Positions 27,950 through 36,309 of a stretch of 64,000 nt of DNA are shown here, piece after piece (within the stretch, counting starts at the first letter, position 1; every line of letters starts with the position of its first letter). The notes beneath the pieces are model-generated. The model was given only the letters and a program-made list of their open reading frames with translations, was not told the origin of the DNA and searched no databases. Both the position numbers and the translations under genes were made by a program. The DNA comes from Streptococcus infantis (GTDB taxonomy: Bacteria; Bacillota; Bacilli; Lactobacillales; Streptococcaceae). Location of the stretch: contig NZ_CP046525.1 in the NCBI RefSeq assembly GCF_021497965.1, positions 310,001 through 374,000 on the forward strand. The letters run 5' to 3'.

Positions 27950-28576
27950 ATGATTTTTACATATAATAAAGAACATGTCGGCGATGTCCTTATGGTCATC
28001 GTGAAAAACAGTGGAGATGCCAAACTAGATGTTGAGCGTAAAGGCAATGTGGCGCGTGTTTTCCTAAAGGAAACTGCTGAAACTGTTGCATGGAATATTT
28101 TTGAAGTTTCTAGCTTATTTGAGATTGAGAATCGTGGCCAAGTATTTCTAACAGACGACCAAGTGGCTCGTTTGAATCAAGAATTGCAGGCTCAAGGATT
28201 TACTGAAGAAATCATCAATGACAAGGAACCAAAATTTGTCGTTGGAGAAATTGTAGCGATGGTCGCGCATCCAGATAGTGATCACTTGAATATCTGCCAA
28301 GTTGCTGTTGGAAATGATAAAACAGTACAAATCGTTGCGGGTGCTCCTAATGCGCGTGTCGGCTTGAAAACCATTGTAGCTCTTCCAGGAGCGATGATGC
28401 CAAAAGGCAATCTCATTTTTCCAGGGGAACTTCGTGGAGAAAAGAGTTTTGGTATGATGTGTAGTCCTCGTGAACTTGCCTTACCAAATGCTCCGCAAAA
28501 GCGTGGTGTTATTGAATTGTCAGAAGACCAAGTTGTTGGAACTCCATTCGATCCGGCTAAACACTGGACAGTTTAA
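27950..28576 (+). CDS. ytpR: YtpR-family tRNA-binding domain protein
   Basis: A 208-residue stand-alone protein with an N-terminal DUF4479 region (about 1-90) and a C-terminal EMAP/PheT-type OB-fold tRNA-binding domain (HPDSDHLNICQVAVG, then VAGAPNARVG and SFGMMCSPREL). The second domain is the one found at the N-terminus of phenylalanyl-tRNA synthetase beta. The cellular role is not well defined. It belongs to the unit with the thioredoxin-like gene. Confidence 0.9.
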   Translation: MIFTYNKEHVGDVLMVIVKNSGDAKLDVERKGNVARVFLKETAETVAWNIFEVSSLFEIENRGQVFLTDDQVARLNQELQAQGFTEEIINDKEPKFVVGEIVAMVAHPDSDHLNICQVAVGNDKTVQIVAGAPNARVGLKTIVALPGAMMPKGNLIFPGELRGEKSFGMMCSPRELALPNAPQKRGVIELSEDQVVGTPFDPAKHWTV

Positions 28577-28617
28577 TTGGTAACGAGTATCTATTAAACT
28601 AGATAGGAGAAAGTAAG

Positions 28618-29379
28618 ATGGCAAAAAATGTAGTGATTACAGGTGCAACATCAGGTATTGGTGAAGCAATCGCGCGTGCCTATCTAGAAAAAGGTGAAAA
28701 TATTGTTCTCACAGGACGTCGAACAGAAAGACTTGAAGCTCTCAAAGCAGAGTTTGCAGAAGCCTTTCCGAATCAAAATGTTTGGACCTTTCCGCTAGAT
28801 GTGACCGATATGAATATGGTCAAGACTGTTTGTTCAGATATTCTAGAAACTATAGGTCAGATAGATATCCTAGTTAATAACGCTGGACTTGCTTTAGGCT
28901 TAGCTCTCTATCAGGACTATGAAGAGTTGGATATGCTGACCATGCTGGATACCAATGTCAAGGGCTTGATGGCTGTTACTCGTTGTCTCTTGCATTCCAT
29001 GGTAGCTGCCAATCAAGGTCATATCATTAATATGGGTTCGACCGCAGGTATTTACGCCTATGCGGGTGCAGCAGTCTATTCAGCAACCAAGGCTGCAGTC
29101 AAAACTTTTTCGGATGGCTTACGTATCGATACTATTGCTACAGATATCAAGGTGACCACTATTCAACCTGGAATTGTAGAGACGGATTTTTCTAAGGTAC
29201 GTTTTCATGGAGATGAAGCACGGGCTGCGACTGTTTACCAGGGGCTTGAAGCCTTACAGGCACAAGATATCGCTGATGCAGTGGTTTATGTGACCAGTCA
29301 ACCTCGTCGTGTGCAAATCACAGATATGACCATCATGGCCAATCAACAAGCTACTGGATTTACGATTCACAGAGATTAA
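28618..29379 (+). CDS. short-chain dehydrogenase/reductase (YdfG type)
   Basis: A 253-residue classical SDR enzyme using NAD(P)H. Motifs are TGATSGIGEA near residue 8, NNAG, and the catalytic Ser with YSATK near residue 152. The overall pattern, including the C-terminal TDMTIMANQQATGF, matches the YdfG-like 3-hydroxy acid/serine dehydrogenase group. Substrate cannot be read from sequence. It has its own GGAG ribosome site and a terminator that directly precedes the ssbB promoter. Confidence 0.85.
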   Translation: MAKNVVITGATSGIGEAIARAYLEKGENIVLTGRRTERLEALKAEFAEAFPNQNVWTFPLDVTDMNMVKTVCSDILETIGQIDILVNNAGLALGLALYQDYEELDMLTMLDTNVKGLMAVTRCLLHSMVAANQGHIINMGSTAGIYAYAGAAVYSATKAAVKTFSDGLRIDTIATDIKVTTIQPGIVETDFSKVRFHGDEARAATVYQGLEALQAQDIADAVVYVTSQPRRVQITDMTIMANQQATGFTIHRD

Positions 29380-29388
29380 TATTATTTT

Positions 29389-29419
29389 TAAAAAAGTTAC
29401 AAATGTTGTAACTTTTTTT
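29389..29419 (+). terminator. terminator after the SDR gene
   Basis: Perfect 11-bp stem AAAAAGTTACA / TGTAACTTTTT with a 5-base loop and T run. Confidence 0.92.
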
Positions 29420-29426
29420 GATTTCC

Positions 29427-29434
29427 TTCGAATA
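29427..29434 (+). promoter_or_regulatory. Cin-box (SigX/ComX competence promoter)
   Basis: TTCGAATA, one base from the streptococcal com/cin-box TACGAATA, preceded by a T-rich stretch and 21 bases before the ssbB start. No sigma-70 boxes are seen between the SDR terminator and ssbB. This fits ssbB being a late competence gene. Confidence 0.8.
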
Positions 29435-29454
29435 GATAAGTAGGAGGATGAAAA

Positions 29455-29850
29455 ATGTATAATAAAGTTATTCTTATTGGAAGAATTGTGGCAACGCCAG
29501 AATTGCACAAAACCAACAATGACAAGTCTGTAGCTCGTGCGACCATTGCCATTAACCGTCGTTTTAAGGATCAAAACGGGGAACGTGAAGCGGACTTCAT
29601 CAATATTGTGGTCTGGGGCAAGCTTGCTGAAACCTTAGCTAGCTACGCGACTAAAGGCAGTCTCATTTCTGTAGATGGGGAGCTCCGTACCCGTAAGTTT
29701 GAGAAGAATGGTCAGATCAACTATGTGACCGAAGTTCTCGCTACAGGATTTCAACTTTTGGAAAGTCGCGCCCAACGTGCTATGCGTGAAAATAATGCTG
29801 GTCAAGACTTGGCAGATTTAGTTTTGGAAGAGGAGGAACTTCCCTTCTAG
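29455..29850 (+). CDS. ssbB: competence-induced single-strand DNA-binding protein SsbB
   Basis: A 131-residue SSB with a complete OB fold (MYNKVILIGRIVATPELHKT at the start, then FINIVVWGKLAETLASYATKG region) and a short acidic tail ending EEELPF, the partner-binding tip. Length 131 and the lack of the long Gly/Gln linker distinguish it from the housekeeping SsbA. In streptococci SsbB stores and protects incoming single strands during transformation. It lies upstream of groESL as in pneumococcus, but the lev operon is inserted between here. The upstream Cin-box supports the assignment. Confidence 0.92.
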   Translation: MYNKVILIGRIVATPELHKTNNDKSVARATIAINRRFKDQNGEREADFINIVVWGKLAETLASYATKGSLISVDGELRTRKFEKNGQINYVTEVLATGFQLLESRAQRAMRENNAGQDLADLVLEEEELPF

Positions 29851-29861
29851 TAATAATAAAG

Positions 29862-29892
29862 AAAGCTGGTTCGTCAATAGACCAGCTTTTTG
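29862..29892 (+). terminator. ssbB terminator
   Basis: Stem AAAGCTGGT / ACCAGCTTT with a 10-base loop and T run. Confidence 0.93.
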
Positions 29893-29905
29893 GTTTATAA
29901 TAGTC

Positions 29906-29925
29906 AAATAATTCGGGAATTATTT
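29906..29925. promoter_or_regulatory. Perfect palindrome upstream of levQ
   Basis: AAATAATTC-GG-GAATTATTT, 9-bp arms with a 2-base centre, 112 bases before levQ. It lies upstream of a possible -10 (TACAAT, 29955-29960). It looks like a regulator operator; the binding protein is unknown. Confidence 0.55.
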
Positions 29926-30037
29926 CCTTGAAATAAAATAGTTAAATGCATTTGTACAATAAAATCAAGCACTTTTTTTGAAAAAATAGTAAAATAAAGT
30001 AAAGTATATTCAAAATTTTCAGAAAAAGGAACGAAGC

Positions 30038-31021
30038 TTGAAGGGAAACAAAGAGAGAAAAGAACAGTTGAAATGGTTGATAAAACGGATATTACTGCTG
30101 ATTCCAGTTGCCTGTCTTCTCTTGTGGGTCTATACAGTTTGTCAAACGACTAGTATGAATGAAAAGACTAAGATTGGTGTTACCTATATGACCATGAATA
30201 ATGAGTTCTATAAAAGTATTCATTCGGAAATTAGTCGAATTGCTGACGAGAGGGGAGCTCTGGTTTATGTCCGAGATCCAGAATTGGACGAAGAAAGACA
30301 GTGCCAACAAATCGATGATTTTTGCGCTCAAAAAGTCAATGTGATTGTGATTAATCCGGTCAAGGGGGATAGTCAACTGATTTTAAGGGCTCTTGAAAAA
30401 GCTAGAAAACAAGGGATTAAGATTATTGCAGTAGATACTCAGTTGAAGAATTTTAAACCTGATGCTAGTATTGTATCCGATAACTACCAAGCAGGAGTAT
30501 TGATTGCGAAAGAGCTGATGAAACGCTCTTCTAGTGCTCGGATACTCCTCTTGGAGCATAAAGGAACAATTTCAGCAGATACACGGATTCAGGGATTTAA
30601 GGATACTATCGAAGGACACGAATCTTATCAGATTGTCTCGGAACTAGAAACTAAGGGACAGACAGAAATTGCGATGCCAACTGTACGCAACTTCTTGCAA
30701 CTAGAATTTAAAATCGATACCTTGGTTGCCTTAAATGACCGTTCAGCTATAGGAGCTTTAGCTGCTATTAAGGAGAAAGGAATTAGCTACCCCATTGCGA
30801 TTTATGGAATTGATGGTTCACCAGATATGAAATCTTTATTGCATTCAACAGATGATGTTGTGGGAACAGTTGCTCAGTCTCCTTTGCAGATGGGAGATCG
30901 CGTGATGGAAGTCATCCAGGATATTGTTGATGGGAAGAGCTACTCTGAAGAGGTAACCATTCCAGTTCAAATGATGACAAAGGAAAACATCGATCGATTC
31001 GATGTGAATGGGTGGCAGTGA
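30038..31021 (+). CDS. levQ: LevQ, extracellular sugar-binding sensor protein
   Basis: A 327-residue periplasmic-binding-protein-like sensor of the Peripla_BP_4/LacI ligand-binding type. It has a basic N-terminus, one membrane anchor at about 12-33 without a lipobox, and the two-lobe sugar-binding fold (IGVTYMTMNNEFYKSI, KVNVIVINPVKGD, ALNDRSAIGALAAI). In S. mutans LevQ and LevT bind fructose or fructan products outside the cell and pass the signal to the kinase LevR. The start is TTG with AAAAGGA upstream; the stop overlaps levR (TGATG). Confidence 0.86.
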   Translation: MKGNKERKEQLKWLIKRILLLIPVACLLLWVYTVCQTTSMNEKTKIGVTYMTMNNEFYKSIHSEISRIADERGALVYVRDPELDEERQCQQIDDFCAQKVNVIVINPVKGDSQLILRALEKARKQGIKIIAVDTQLKNFKPDASIVSDNYQAGVLIAKELMKRSSSARILLLEHKGTISADTRIQGFKDTIEGHESYQIVSELETKGQTEIAMPTVRNFLQLEFKIDTLVALNDRSAIGALAAIKEKGISYPIAIYGIDGSPDMKSLLHSTDDVVGTVAQSPLQMGDRVMEVIQDIVDGKSYSEEVTIPVQMMTKENIDRFDVNGWQ

Positions 31022-32322
31022 TGAGAAAATTTAGAGGTGTGCGATACAGTTTGACCCTCCTGATGATCGTGAATTTTATTGCAGTCATGCTCAATAGTAT
31101 TATCTATCTTCAAGCAACCAACTATATCATCGTCCAACGACAAGCTTCTTTGTTAGTAGAACACTTAGATCGCGTTCCTTTTGCGCCTTCTCTGACCTTT
31201 TGGTTGTCTGCGCTCTTATTTGCTGGGATTGCCTTGATATCGATGGCTCGTTATCGTCCTCAAACGAGCCGATGGTCTATCTTTGATAAACGAAATATTC
31301 TAGAGATTCTCCTGATGTTGCTCTTGATGTGGGTTCAAAATATAGCTTATAATGGGATTATTCTCTTGGTTTTTGCGGATATTTTCTATGGTTCTAAAGA
31401 GTTGAATACTAAACGAGACCGCAAGTATTGGTTTGCGTTTATACTAGTGAGTTTCCTGATGCTTCTTGTGACCAACTCAGACGTCTTTTCACTTTTCTTT
31501 CCGATTCCGTCCTTGGATACGTATATTCAGTTTTATCCGTCCTCGCTCCGAATTTTGGCCTTTTTTCTGAAGAATTCTCTCTATGCCTCAAATTTGGTGT
31601 TCTTCATTATTTCGCTTTTGTTTTATATTATGAATGTCCTTGCGGAGAACCACGAAGTGGAAGAGGAATTGGCCATGGTATCCAAAGTTAATACCGAGTT
31701 GAACAACTATATGGCCTTATCTGAGAAAATTGCAGAGGATCGGGAGCGTAAGCGGATTGCTCGTGAGATTCACGATACCTTGGGGCATGCGTTAACAGGA
31801 ATCTCAGCTGGCTTAGATGCAGTTGGAGTCTTGATTGATATCGATCCCAATCGGGCAAAAGAACAGGTGAAAAATGTGTCAGAAGTCGTCCGCGAAGGGA
31901 TTCAAGATGTGAGAGGCTCTCTCAATCGCCTTCGGCCAGGAGCTCTTGAGGGACGAACTCTCAAAGATGCGTTAGAAAAGATGATTCATGAGTATCAGAA
32001 TCTTTCAAATTTACAGGTTGATTTAATCTATGAATGGGTTGATGTCGATATGGACGTCATGATTGAAGATACGATTTTTCGTGTGATTCAAGAGTCTATG
32101 ACCAATGCGGTTCGTCACGGCCATGCTAGTCTAATGGAACTTCATTTTTTTGAGGACGAAGAAGATTACATAATAGAGTTGCAGGACAATGGAGTTGGGT
32201 TTGAAACCTTGACCTATGGATATGGGCTCAAGCAGATGATGGAGCGTATTTCTATCCTAGGAGGACAACTTCAATTTGAAAGTCGCGATGGATTTTTCAC
32301 ACGAGTCAGTTTACCGAAATAA
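31021..32322 (+). CDS. levR: LevR, sensor histidine kinase
   Basis: A 433-residue kinase with an N-terminal membrane region of about six segments (residues 10-205), a short coiled linker, and a HisKA_3 domain with REIHDTLGHALTG in which His251 is the likely phosphorylation site, then a HATPase domain (NAVRHGHA, DNGVGF, YGYGLKQMMER). It has no large extracellular domain, which fits the need for LevQ and LevT as ligand binders. I start at ATG 31021, overlapping the levQ stop; a GTG at 31012 is possible. Confidence 0.87.
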   Translation: MRKFRGVRYSLTLLMIVNFIAVMLNSIIYLQATNYIIVQRQASLLVEHLDRVPFAPSLTFWLSALLFAGIALISMARYRPQTSRWSIFDKRNILEILLMLLLMWVQNIAYNGIILLVFADIFYGSKELNTKRDRKYWFAFILVSFLMLLVTNSDVFSLFFPIPSLDTYIQFYPSSLRILAFFLKNSLYASNLVFFIISLLFYIMNVLAENHEVEEELAMVSKVNTELNNYMALSEKIAEDRERKRIAREIHDTLGHALTGISAGLDAVGVLIDIDPNRAKEQVKNVSEVVREGIQDVRGSLNRLRPGALEGRTLKDALEKMIHEYQNLSNLQVDLIYEWVDVDMDVMIEDTIFRVIQESMTNAVRHGHASLMELHFFEDEEDYIIELQDNGVGFETLTYGYGLKQMMERISILGGQLQFESRDGFFTRVSLPK

Positions 32323-32340
32323 AAAGAAGGGAGATAAGAG

Positions 32341-33027
32341 ATGGTGATAAAAGTAATGGTGGCAGATGACCAGTCTTTGATTCGAGAATCTCTGAAAATT
32401 ATTTTGTCAGCTCACTCCGATATCGAAGTGGTAGCAACAGTAGAAGATGGGAATCATGTCTTGTCGAGCATTCCACAAACTCATCCTGATCTAATTTTGA
32501 TGGATATTCGGATGCCAGGTATGGATGGAGTTTTGGCTACAAAAGAAGTAAAAGAGCATTATCCGGATATCAAAATTATTATTTTAACGACCTTTGATGA
32601 TGATGAATTTATCTATAGTGCGCTCAAATATGGTGCTTCAGGATATCTCTTAAAAGGGACATCGACAGACGAGCTCTATGAAGCTATTAAGGTGGTGTAT
32701 CAGGGTGGAGCTATGATTAACCCTAATATCGCTAGCAAAGTCTTTCAAATTTTCTCACAGATGGCTAAATCCAACTTTTCTATTACTGTGGATGAAGATA
32801 ATGTCAAAGATTTAAGCACTACGGAATGGCGAATTATTCAAGAAATTGGTTATGGCGAGTCTAACAAAGAAATTGCCGCCAAACTTTTCTTGTCAGAAGG
32901 AACCGTGCGCAATTACTTATCAACGATTTTGGCAAAATTAAACCTACGGGATCGAACACAATTAGCGATTTGGTCAGTCCAAACAGGAGTGACCAGACGC
33001 GATTTTTCAAAAGGAAATACGGAATGA
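32341..33027 (+). CDS. levS: LevS, NarL/LuxR-type response regulator
   Basis: A 228-residue response regulator. The receiver domain has the acidic pocket VADDQS, phosphoacceptor Asp55 in LMDIRMPGMDG and the Lys in YLLKGTS. The C-terminal LuxR-type helix-turn-helix reads NKEIAAKLFLSEGTVRNYL. It is expected to activate the downstream lev PTS promoter. The stop overlaps the levT start (ATGA), so levQRST is a single coupled unit. Confidence 0.88.
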   Translation: MVIKVMVADDQSLIRESLKIILSAHSDIEVVATVEDGNHVLSSIPQTHPDLILMDIRMPGMDGVLATKEVKEHYPDIKIIILTTFDDDEFIYSALKYGASGYLLKGTSTDELYEAIKVVYQGGAMINPNIASKVFQIFSQMAKSNFSITVDEDNVKDLSTTEWRIIQEIGYGESNKEIAAKLFLSEGTVRNYLSTILAKLNLRDRTQLAIWSVQTGVTRRDFSKGNTE

Positions 33028-34322
33028 AATTAAAGCGAAAGCATCTTTATTTTGGGGTTGGACTCCTTATTATGCTCTGTGTAAGTGCGGGGGTTTATTG
33101 GTGGAAACAGCAACCAACCGTACTTCATATAGGAGTTTATGCAGGTTCTAGTTGGGATGTACCAACCAGTCAACGTTCGCATGCTTTAGATCGAGCAATT
33201 GAAAAATTTGAAAAGTCCCATCCCAATGTCCGTGTGGAATATGAAAATGGAATTCCACAGTCTGAATATTCAAACTGGCTCTCAGAAAAAATTGTTTCAG
33301 GAAAGACACCGGATGTCTTTATGGTCTCTGAACAAGATATTTCTTTATTGGCAGCGCGTGGCGTTTTAGAAAATTTGAATGGTTATATGAGTCAAAAAGA
33401 TCAGGCTACTTTTTATACCGCTGCATTTGAATCCTGTGTCTATCAGGAACAACCCTATGCCTTACCTTACGAAAGCAATCCTATTTTGATGTGTGTCAAT
33501 AAAGATTTACTGGATAAAGAAGGCATTGAGGTTCCCAAAGAAGGTTGGAGTCTTGAAGAATTTTATGAGATTTGTAAAAAACTAACCAAAGATACCAATG
33601 GAGATGGTCAATTGGATCAGTTTGGGAGTACAGAATATACCTGGAAAGAAGCTTTGACAGCAAATGGAGGCAGTCTCTTTCAAGGAGGGACGCTCAAGCT
33701 CACAGCTCCAGAAGTCAAAGAATCTTTGACTTTTCTGCAAAAATTGGAAGAGTTAAATAAAAATTATAAGGTGAGTTCCAAAGATTTTGACCAAGGGAAA
33801 GTAGCGTTTTACCCCATGACTTTGGCTCAATATAGGACTTATAAACCTTATCCCTATCATGTTTCCAAATATTCAAACTTCACCTGGACCTGTATTCCTA
33901 TGCCTGCTAAGTCAAAAACCACTAAGGCGACCTTGGTTACGACGACTTCTTTTGCCATGTCTGCTCGGACTCCTCATTCAAAGTTGGCTTGGGAGTTGAT
34001 GCAAGTGTTGACAGAGGATCCAGAAATCCAACAAACTCTTTTTGCTGAATCTCAAGGGATTTCTGTCATGCCTGATGTAGTCAAGAGTCGTTCTAGTAAA
34101 GACCTTCTGCAAGTGGATGATTTTGGGGCAGATTCCTTAACCAATCAGACCTTGAACCGAATCATGGAACAAGCTGTAGAAAGTAGTCCCAAGAATGTCT
34201 CGAAAGAAGTGTTAGAAAAACTGGACTACTTGATTGGCAATGCCTTGCGCAATCAAGATGTTGAGAACCGCCTGCCGCAAATTCAAAGGGAGATTGAAAG
34301 TAGTCTCCAGGTAGGATTTTAA
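33024..34322 (+). CDS. levT: LevT, extracellular ABC-type sugar-binding protein
   Basis: A 432-residue family 1 solute-binding protein anchored by one N-terminal membrane segment (about 8-26) rather than a lipobox. Landmarks are KFEKSHPNVRVEYENG, TPDVFMVSEQDISLLAARG and LPYESNPILMCVNKDLL. There is no permease or ATPase gene nearby, so it serves as a sensor, not a transporter, as in the LevQRST system. I use ATG 33024 within the end of levS; an upstream in-frame start at 32970 would only add levS-overlapping residues. Confidence 0.87.
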   Translation: MKLKRKHLYFGVGLLIMLCVSAGVYWWKQQPTVLHIGVYAGSSWDVPTSQRSHALDRAIEKFEKSHPNVRVEYENGIPQSEYSNWLSEKIVSGKTPDVFMVSEQDISLLAARGVLENLNGYMSQKDQATFYTAAFESCVYQEQPYALPYESNPILMCVNKDLLDKEGIEVPKEGWSLEEFYEICKKLTKDTNGDGQLDQFGSTEYTWKEALTANGGSLFQGGTLKLTAPEVKESLTFLQKLEELNKNYKVSSKDFDQGKVAFYPMTLAQYRTYKPYPYHVSKYSNFTWTCIPMPAKSKTTKATLVTTTSFAMSARTPHSKLAWELMQVLTEDPEIQQTLFAESQGISVMPDVVKSRSSKDLLQVDDFGADSLTNQTLNRIMEQAVESSPKNVSKEVLEKLDYLIGNALRNQDVENRLPQIQREIESSLQVGF

Positions 34323-34332
34323 AGAAAAAAAG

Positions 34333-34367
34333 ATGACATCGTGTCAAGTGACAGATGTCATTTTTTT
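34333..34367 (+). terminator. levQRST terminator
   Basis: Stem ATGACATC / GATGTCAT with an inner TGTCA/TGACA pair and seven T. It separates the sensor genes from the PTS genes. Confidence 0.92.
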
Positions 34368-34373
34368 ATTGCT

Positions 34374-34434
34374 AAATGTCATGTTTATAATGTGACATTT
34401 GACAATGTAAAAACGCTTTCAAATAATCTACAAT
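34374..34434 (+). promoter_or_regulatory. levD regulatory region: dyad, catabolite-response site and -10 box
   Basis: AAATGTCA (34374-34381) and TGACATTT (34393-34400) form a perfect inverted repeat with 11-base spacer. TAAAAACGCTTTCA at 34408-34421 matches the CcpA consensus TGAAARCGYTTTCA at 13 of 14 positions. TACAAT at 34429-34434 is a -10 box without a properly spaced -35 (TTGACA at 34399 is 24 bases away). The layout suits an activator-dependent promoter: LevS on the dyad, CcpA repressing through the cre site. The binding roles are inferred. Confidence 0.68.
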
Positions 34435-34461
34435 AGAGTCAAATAAAGGAGGCGTAGCAAA

Positions 34462-34899
34462 ATGAAATACCTCATTTTAGTCAGTCATGGAGGATTGGCA
34501 GAAGGCCTAAAAACATCACTAGCTATGTTTGCTGGTGATAAGATGAACCAGGTCATTGCAGTTGGACTCAAAGAAGGAAAGTCGGTCGATGATTTTGCAG
34601 TTGATTTTAGAGAAAGCATTTCAGAATTGACAGCAGATGATTCTGTACTGGTCTTGGCAGATATTGTAGGCGGTAGTCCACTAACCACAGCAGCAACTGT
34701 CCTAGAAGAAGTTGGGAAGCTAGATGAAGCTTTGATCCTTGGTGGAATGAATCTTACCATGGCTTTAACAGCAGTAGTGATGAAGGATGTGTTGGATGGA
34801 GACGATTTGTCAGCCACCATCTTATCAGAAGCACGATCTGCACTACAGCCTTTTGAAGTTTCAGCCACTAGTGCTGAAGAAGATGATGACGATATTTAA
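34462..34899 (+). CDS. levD: PTS mannose/fructose-family EIIA component LevD
   Basis: A 145-residue cytoplasmic EIIA of the mannose family, accepting phosphate from HPr at His9 (LVSHGGLAEG) and passing it to EIIB. DLVGGSP-like ADIVGGSPLTTAA marks the family. It is the first PTS gene, 62 bases after the dyad/cre region. Its place right after levQRST and before EIIB, EIIC and EIID gives the assignment to the Lev fructose-type PTS rather than to the glucose/mannose ManL system, which is a fused EIIAB. Confidence 0.9.
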   Translation: MKYLILVSHGGLAEGLKTSLAMFAGDKMNQVIAVGLKEGKSVDDFAVDFRESISELTADDSVLVLADIVGGSPLTTAATVLEEVGKLDEALILGGMNLTMALTAVVMKDVLDGDDLSATILSEARSALQPFEVSATSAEEDDDDI

Positions 34900-34913
34900 T
34901 AGGGAGGTACCTT

Positions 34914-35408
34914 ATGGTAGTAACATTTGTACGGATTGATGACCGCATGATTCACGGTCAAACAGTCACACGCTGGGCAAAAGAAAAACCATGTGATGGT
35001 TTGATTGCCGTAAACGATGCAGCAGCATCAAACAAGGTTTTGATCCAAGCTTACAAAGGCGCATCAGACAAAAAAACCTTTGTATGGACAAAAGAAGCAT
35101 TTAAAGAAAAATCAGCAAAAGTAACAGAATCAGATAGTCGTTACTTCTTGATCACCAAAAATCCAATCGATATGAAGGAAATTTTGGTGGACCAAGGTTT
35201 TGTTCCAGGGGATGTTAAAGAAATCATCGTAGGCCCTGCAAATGATCGTCCTGGTGCAGTGAAATTGGGTAATAACCAATCCATCACACAGGAAGAAGCA
35301 GAAGCCTTCCAAGCCATTCAAGCAGCAGGCTATAAGGTGAAATTCCAGTTGTTGCCTGATGTTTCGATTGGTTACTGGGATGATTTCAAATCTAAATTTG
35401 GTTTTTAA
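34914..35408 (+). CDS. levE: PTS mannose/fructose-family EIIB component LevE
   Basis: A 164-residue EIIB with phospho-histidine His14 in RIDDRMIHGQTVTRW. It moves phosphate from LevD to the sugar during uptake. The C-terminal LPDVSIGYWDDF is typical of the sorbose/mannose EIIB fold. It follows levD by 14 bases with GGGAGG before the ATG. Confidence 0.92.
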   Translation: MVVTFVRIDDRMIHGQTVTRWAKEKPCDGLIAVNDAAASNKVLIQAYKGASDKKTFVWTKEAFKEKSAKVTESDSRYFLITKNPIDMKEILVDQGFVPGDVKEIIVGPANDRPGAVKLGNNQSITQEEAEAFQAIQAAGYKVKFQLLPDVSIGYWDDFKSKFGF

Positions 35409-35465
35409 ACCTAACAATTTTATTAATTAGGTAAATAAATTTACAAACAAAAAGGAGCGTTTGTT

Positions 35466-36308
35466 ATGACAATTTCATGGATTCAAGCAATCTTGCTTGC
35501 AGTTTTCGCCAGCTTGTCTTCAATGCCTGGTATGGGAGGTTCCAGTATCGGGAACTATACACTCGGTCGTCCCTTGATTGGTGGGTTGATCTCAGGTTTA
35601 ATTCTTGGAGATGTGACAACCGGTATTATGGTAGGGGTTGCCCTTCAAGTCGTTTATATCGCCTTGGTAACACCTGGTGGAACCGTATCTGCGGATGTTC
35701 GTGCCATTTCTTATATCGGTGTTCCTCTTGCTATCTTGTTTGTGCATGCAAATCACATCACAGACGAAGCTGGAATTGCAGCAGCTGCAGCCCCAATCGG
35801 TGCGGCCGTTGGGACAATCGGTACTGTTCTTTTCTACGGAACAGCTACCATGAACTTGCTTTGGCAACACATTGGTTGGAAAGCCGTTGAAGAAGGAAAC
35901 TTCAAAAAACTCTACGCAGTTGACTGGGTTTACCCATGGATCTCTCACTTCCTCTTCTCTTTCCTTCCAACTATGATTATCACTAAATATGGTGAAAACA
36001 TGGTTGATTTGATGAAACTTTATCTTCCTATGGATGGTTTCTGGATGAAAGCTCTCTTTACAGTCGGAGCTCTTCTCCCATGTGTCGGTATTGCTATCTT
36101 GTTGAAACAAATTGTTACAAAAGCAACTGACTTCATTCCATTCTTTGTTGGATTTACCTTGGCTAAATCTCTCGGCTTGAACTTGGTAGCGAGTGCGGTT
36201 GTTTCATTGATCTTTGCAGTAATCTACTATGAACTTGAAGTAATCAAATCTATGAAAGCTGTTCCAGCTGGGGCTGTTTACGTAGACGATGATGAGGAGG
36301 ATATTTAA
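35466..36308 (+). CDS. levF: PTS mannose/fructose-family EIIC component LevF
   Basis: A 280-residue membrane protein forming part of the sugar channel with LevG. It has the mannose-type EIIC layout: MPGMGGSSIGNYTLGRPLIGG near the N-terminus (landmarks at about residues 20-40), the VALQVVYIALVTPGG stretch, and a charged C-terminus DDDEEDI that overlaps the levG ribosome site. About eight hydrophobic segments. Confidence 0.93.
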   Translation: MTISWIQAILLAVFASLSSMPGMGGSSIGNYTLGRPLIGGLISGLILGDVTTGIMVGVALQVVYIALVTPGGTVSADVRAISYIGVPLAILFVHANHITDEAGIAAAAAPIGAAVGTIGTVLFYGTATMNLLWQHIGWKAVEEGNFKKLYAVDWVYPWISHFLFSFLPTMIITKYGENMVDLMKLYLPMDGFWMKALFTVGALLPCVGIAILLKQIVTKATDFIPFFVGFTLAKSLGLNLVASAVVSLIFAVIYYELEVIKSMKAVPAGAVYVDDDEEDI

Positions 36309-36309
36309 A

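Noticed and set aside
33024-34322. LevT as part of an ABC sugar importer
   Set aside because: No permease or ATPase gene is adjacent; the gene is coupled to a two-component system, so a sensor role fits better.
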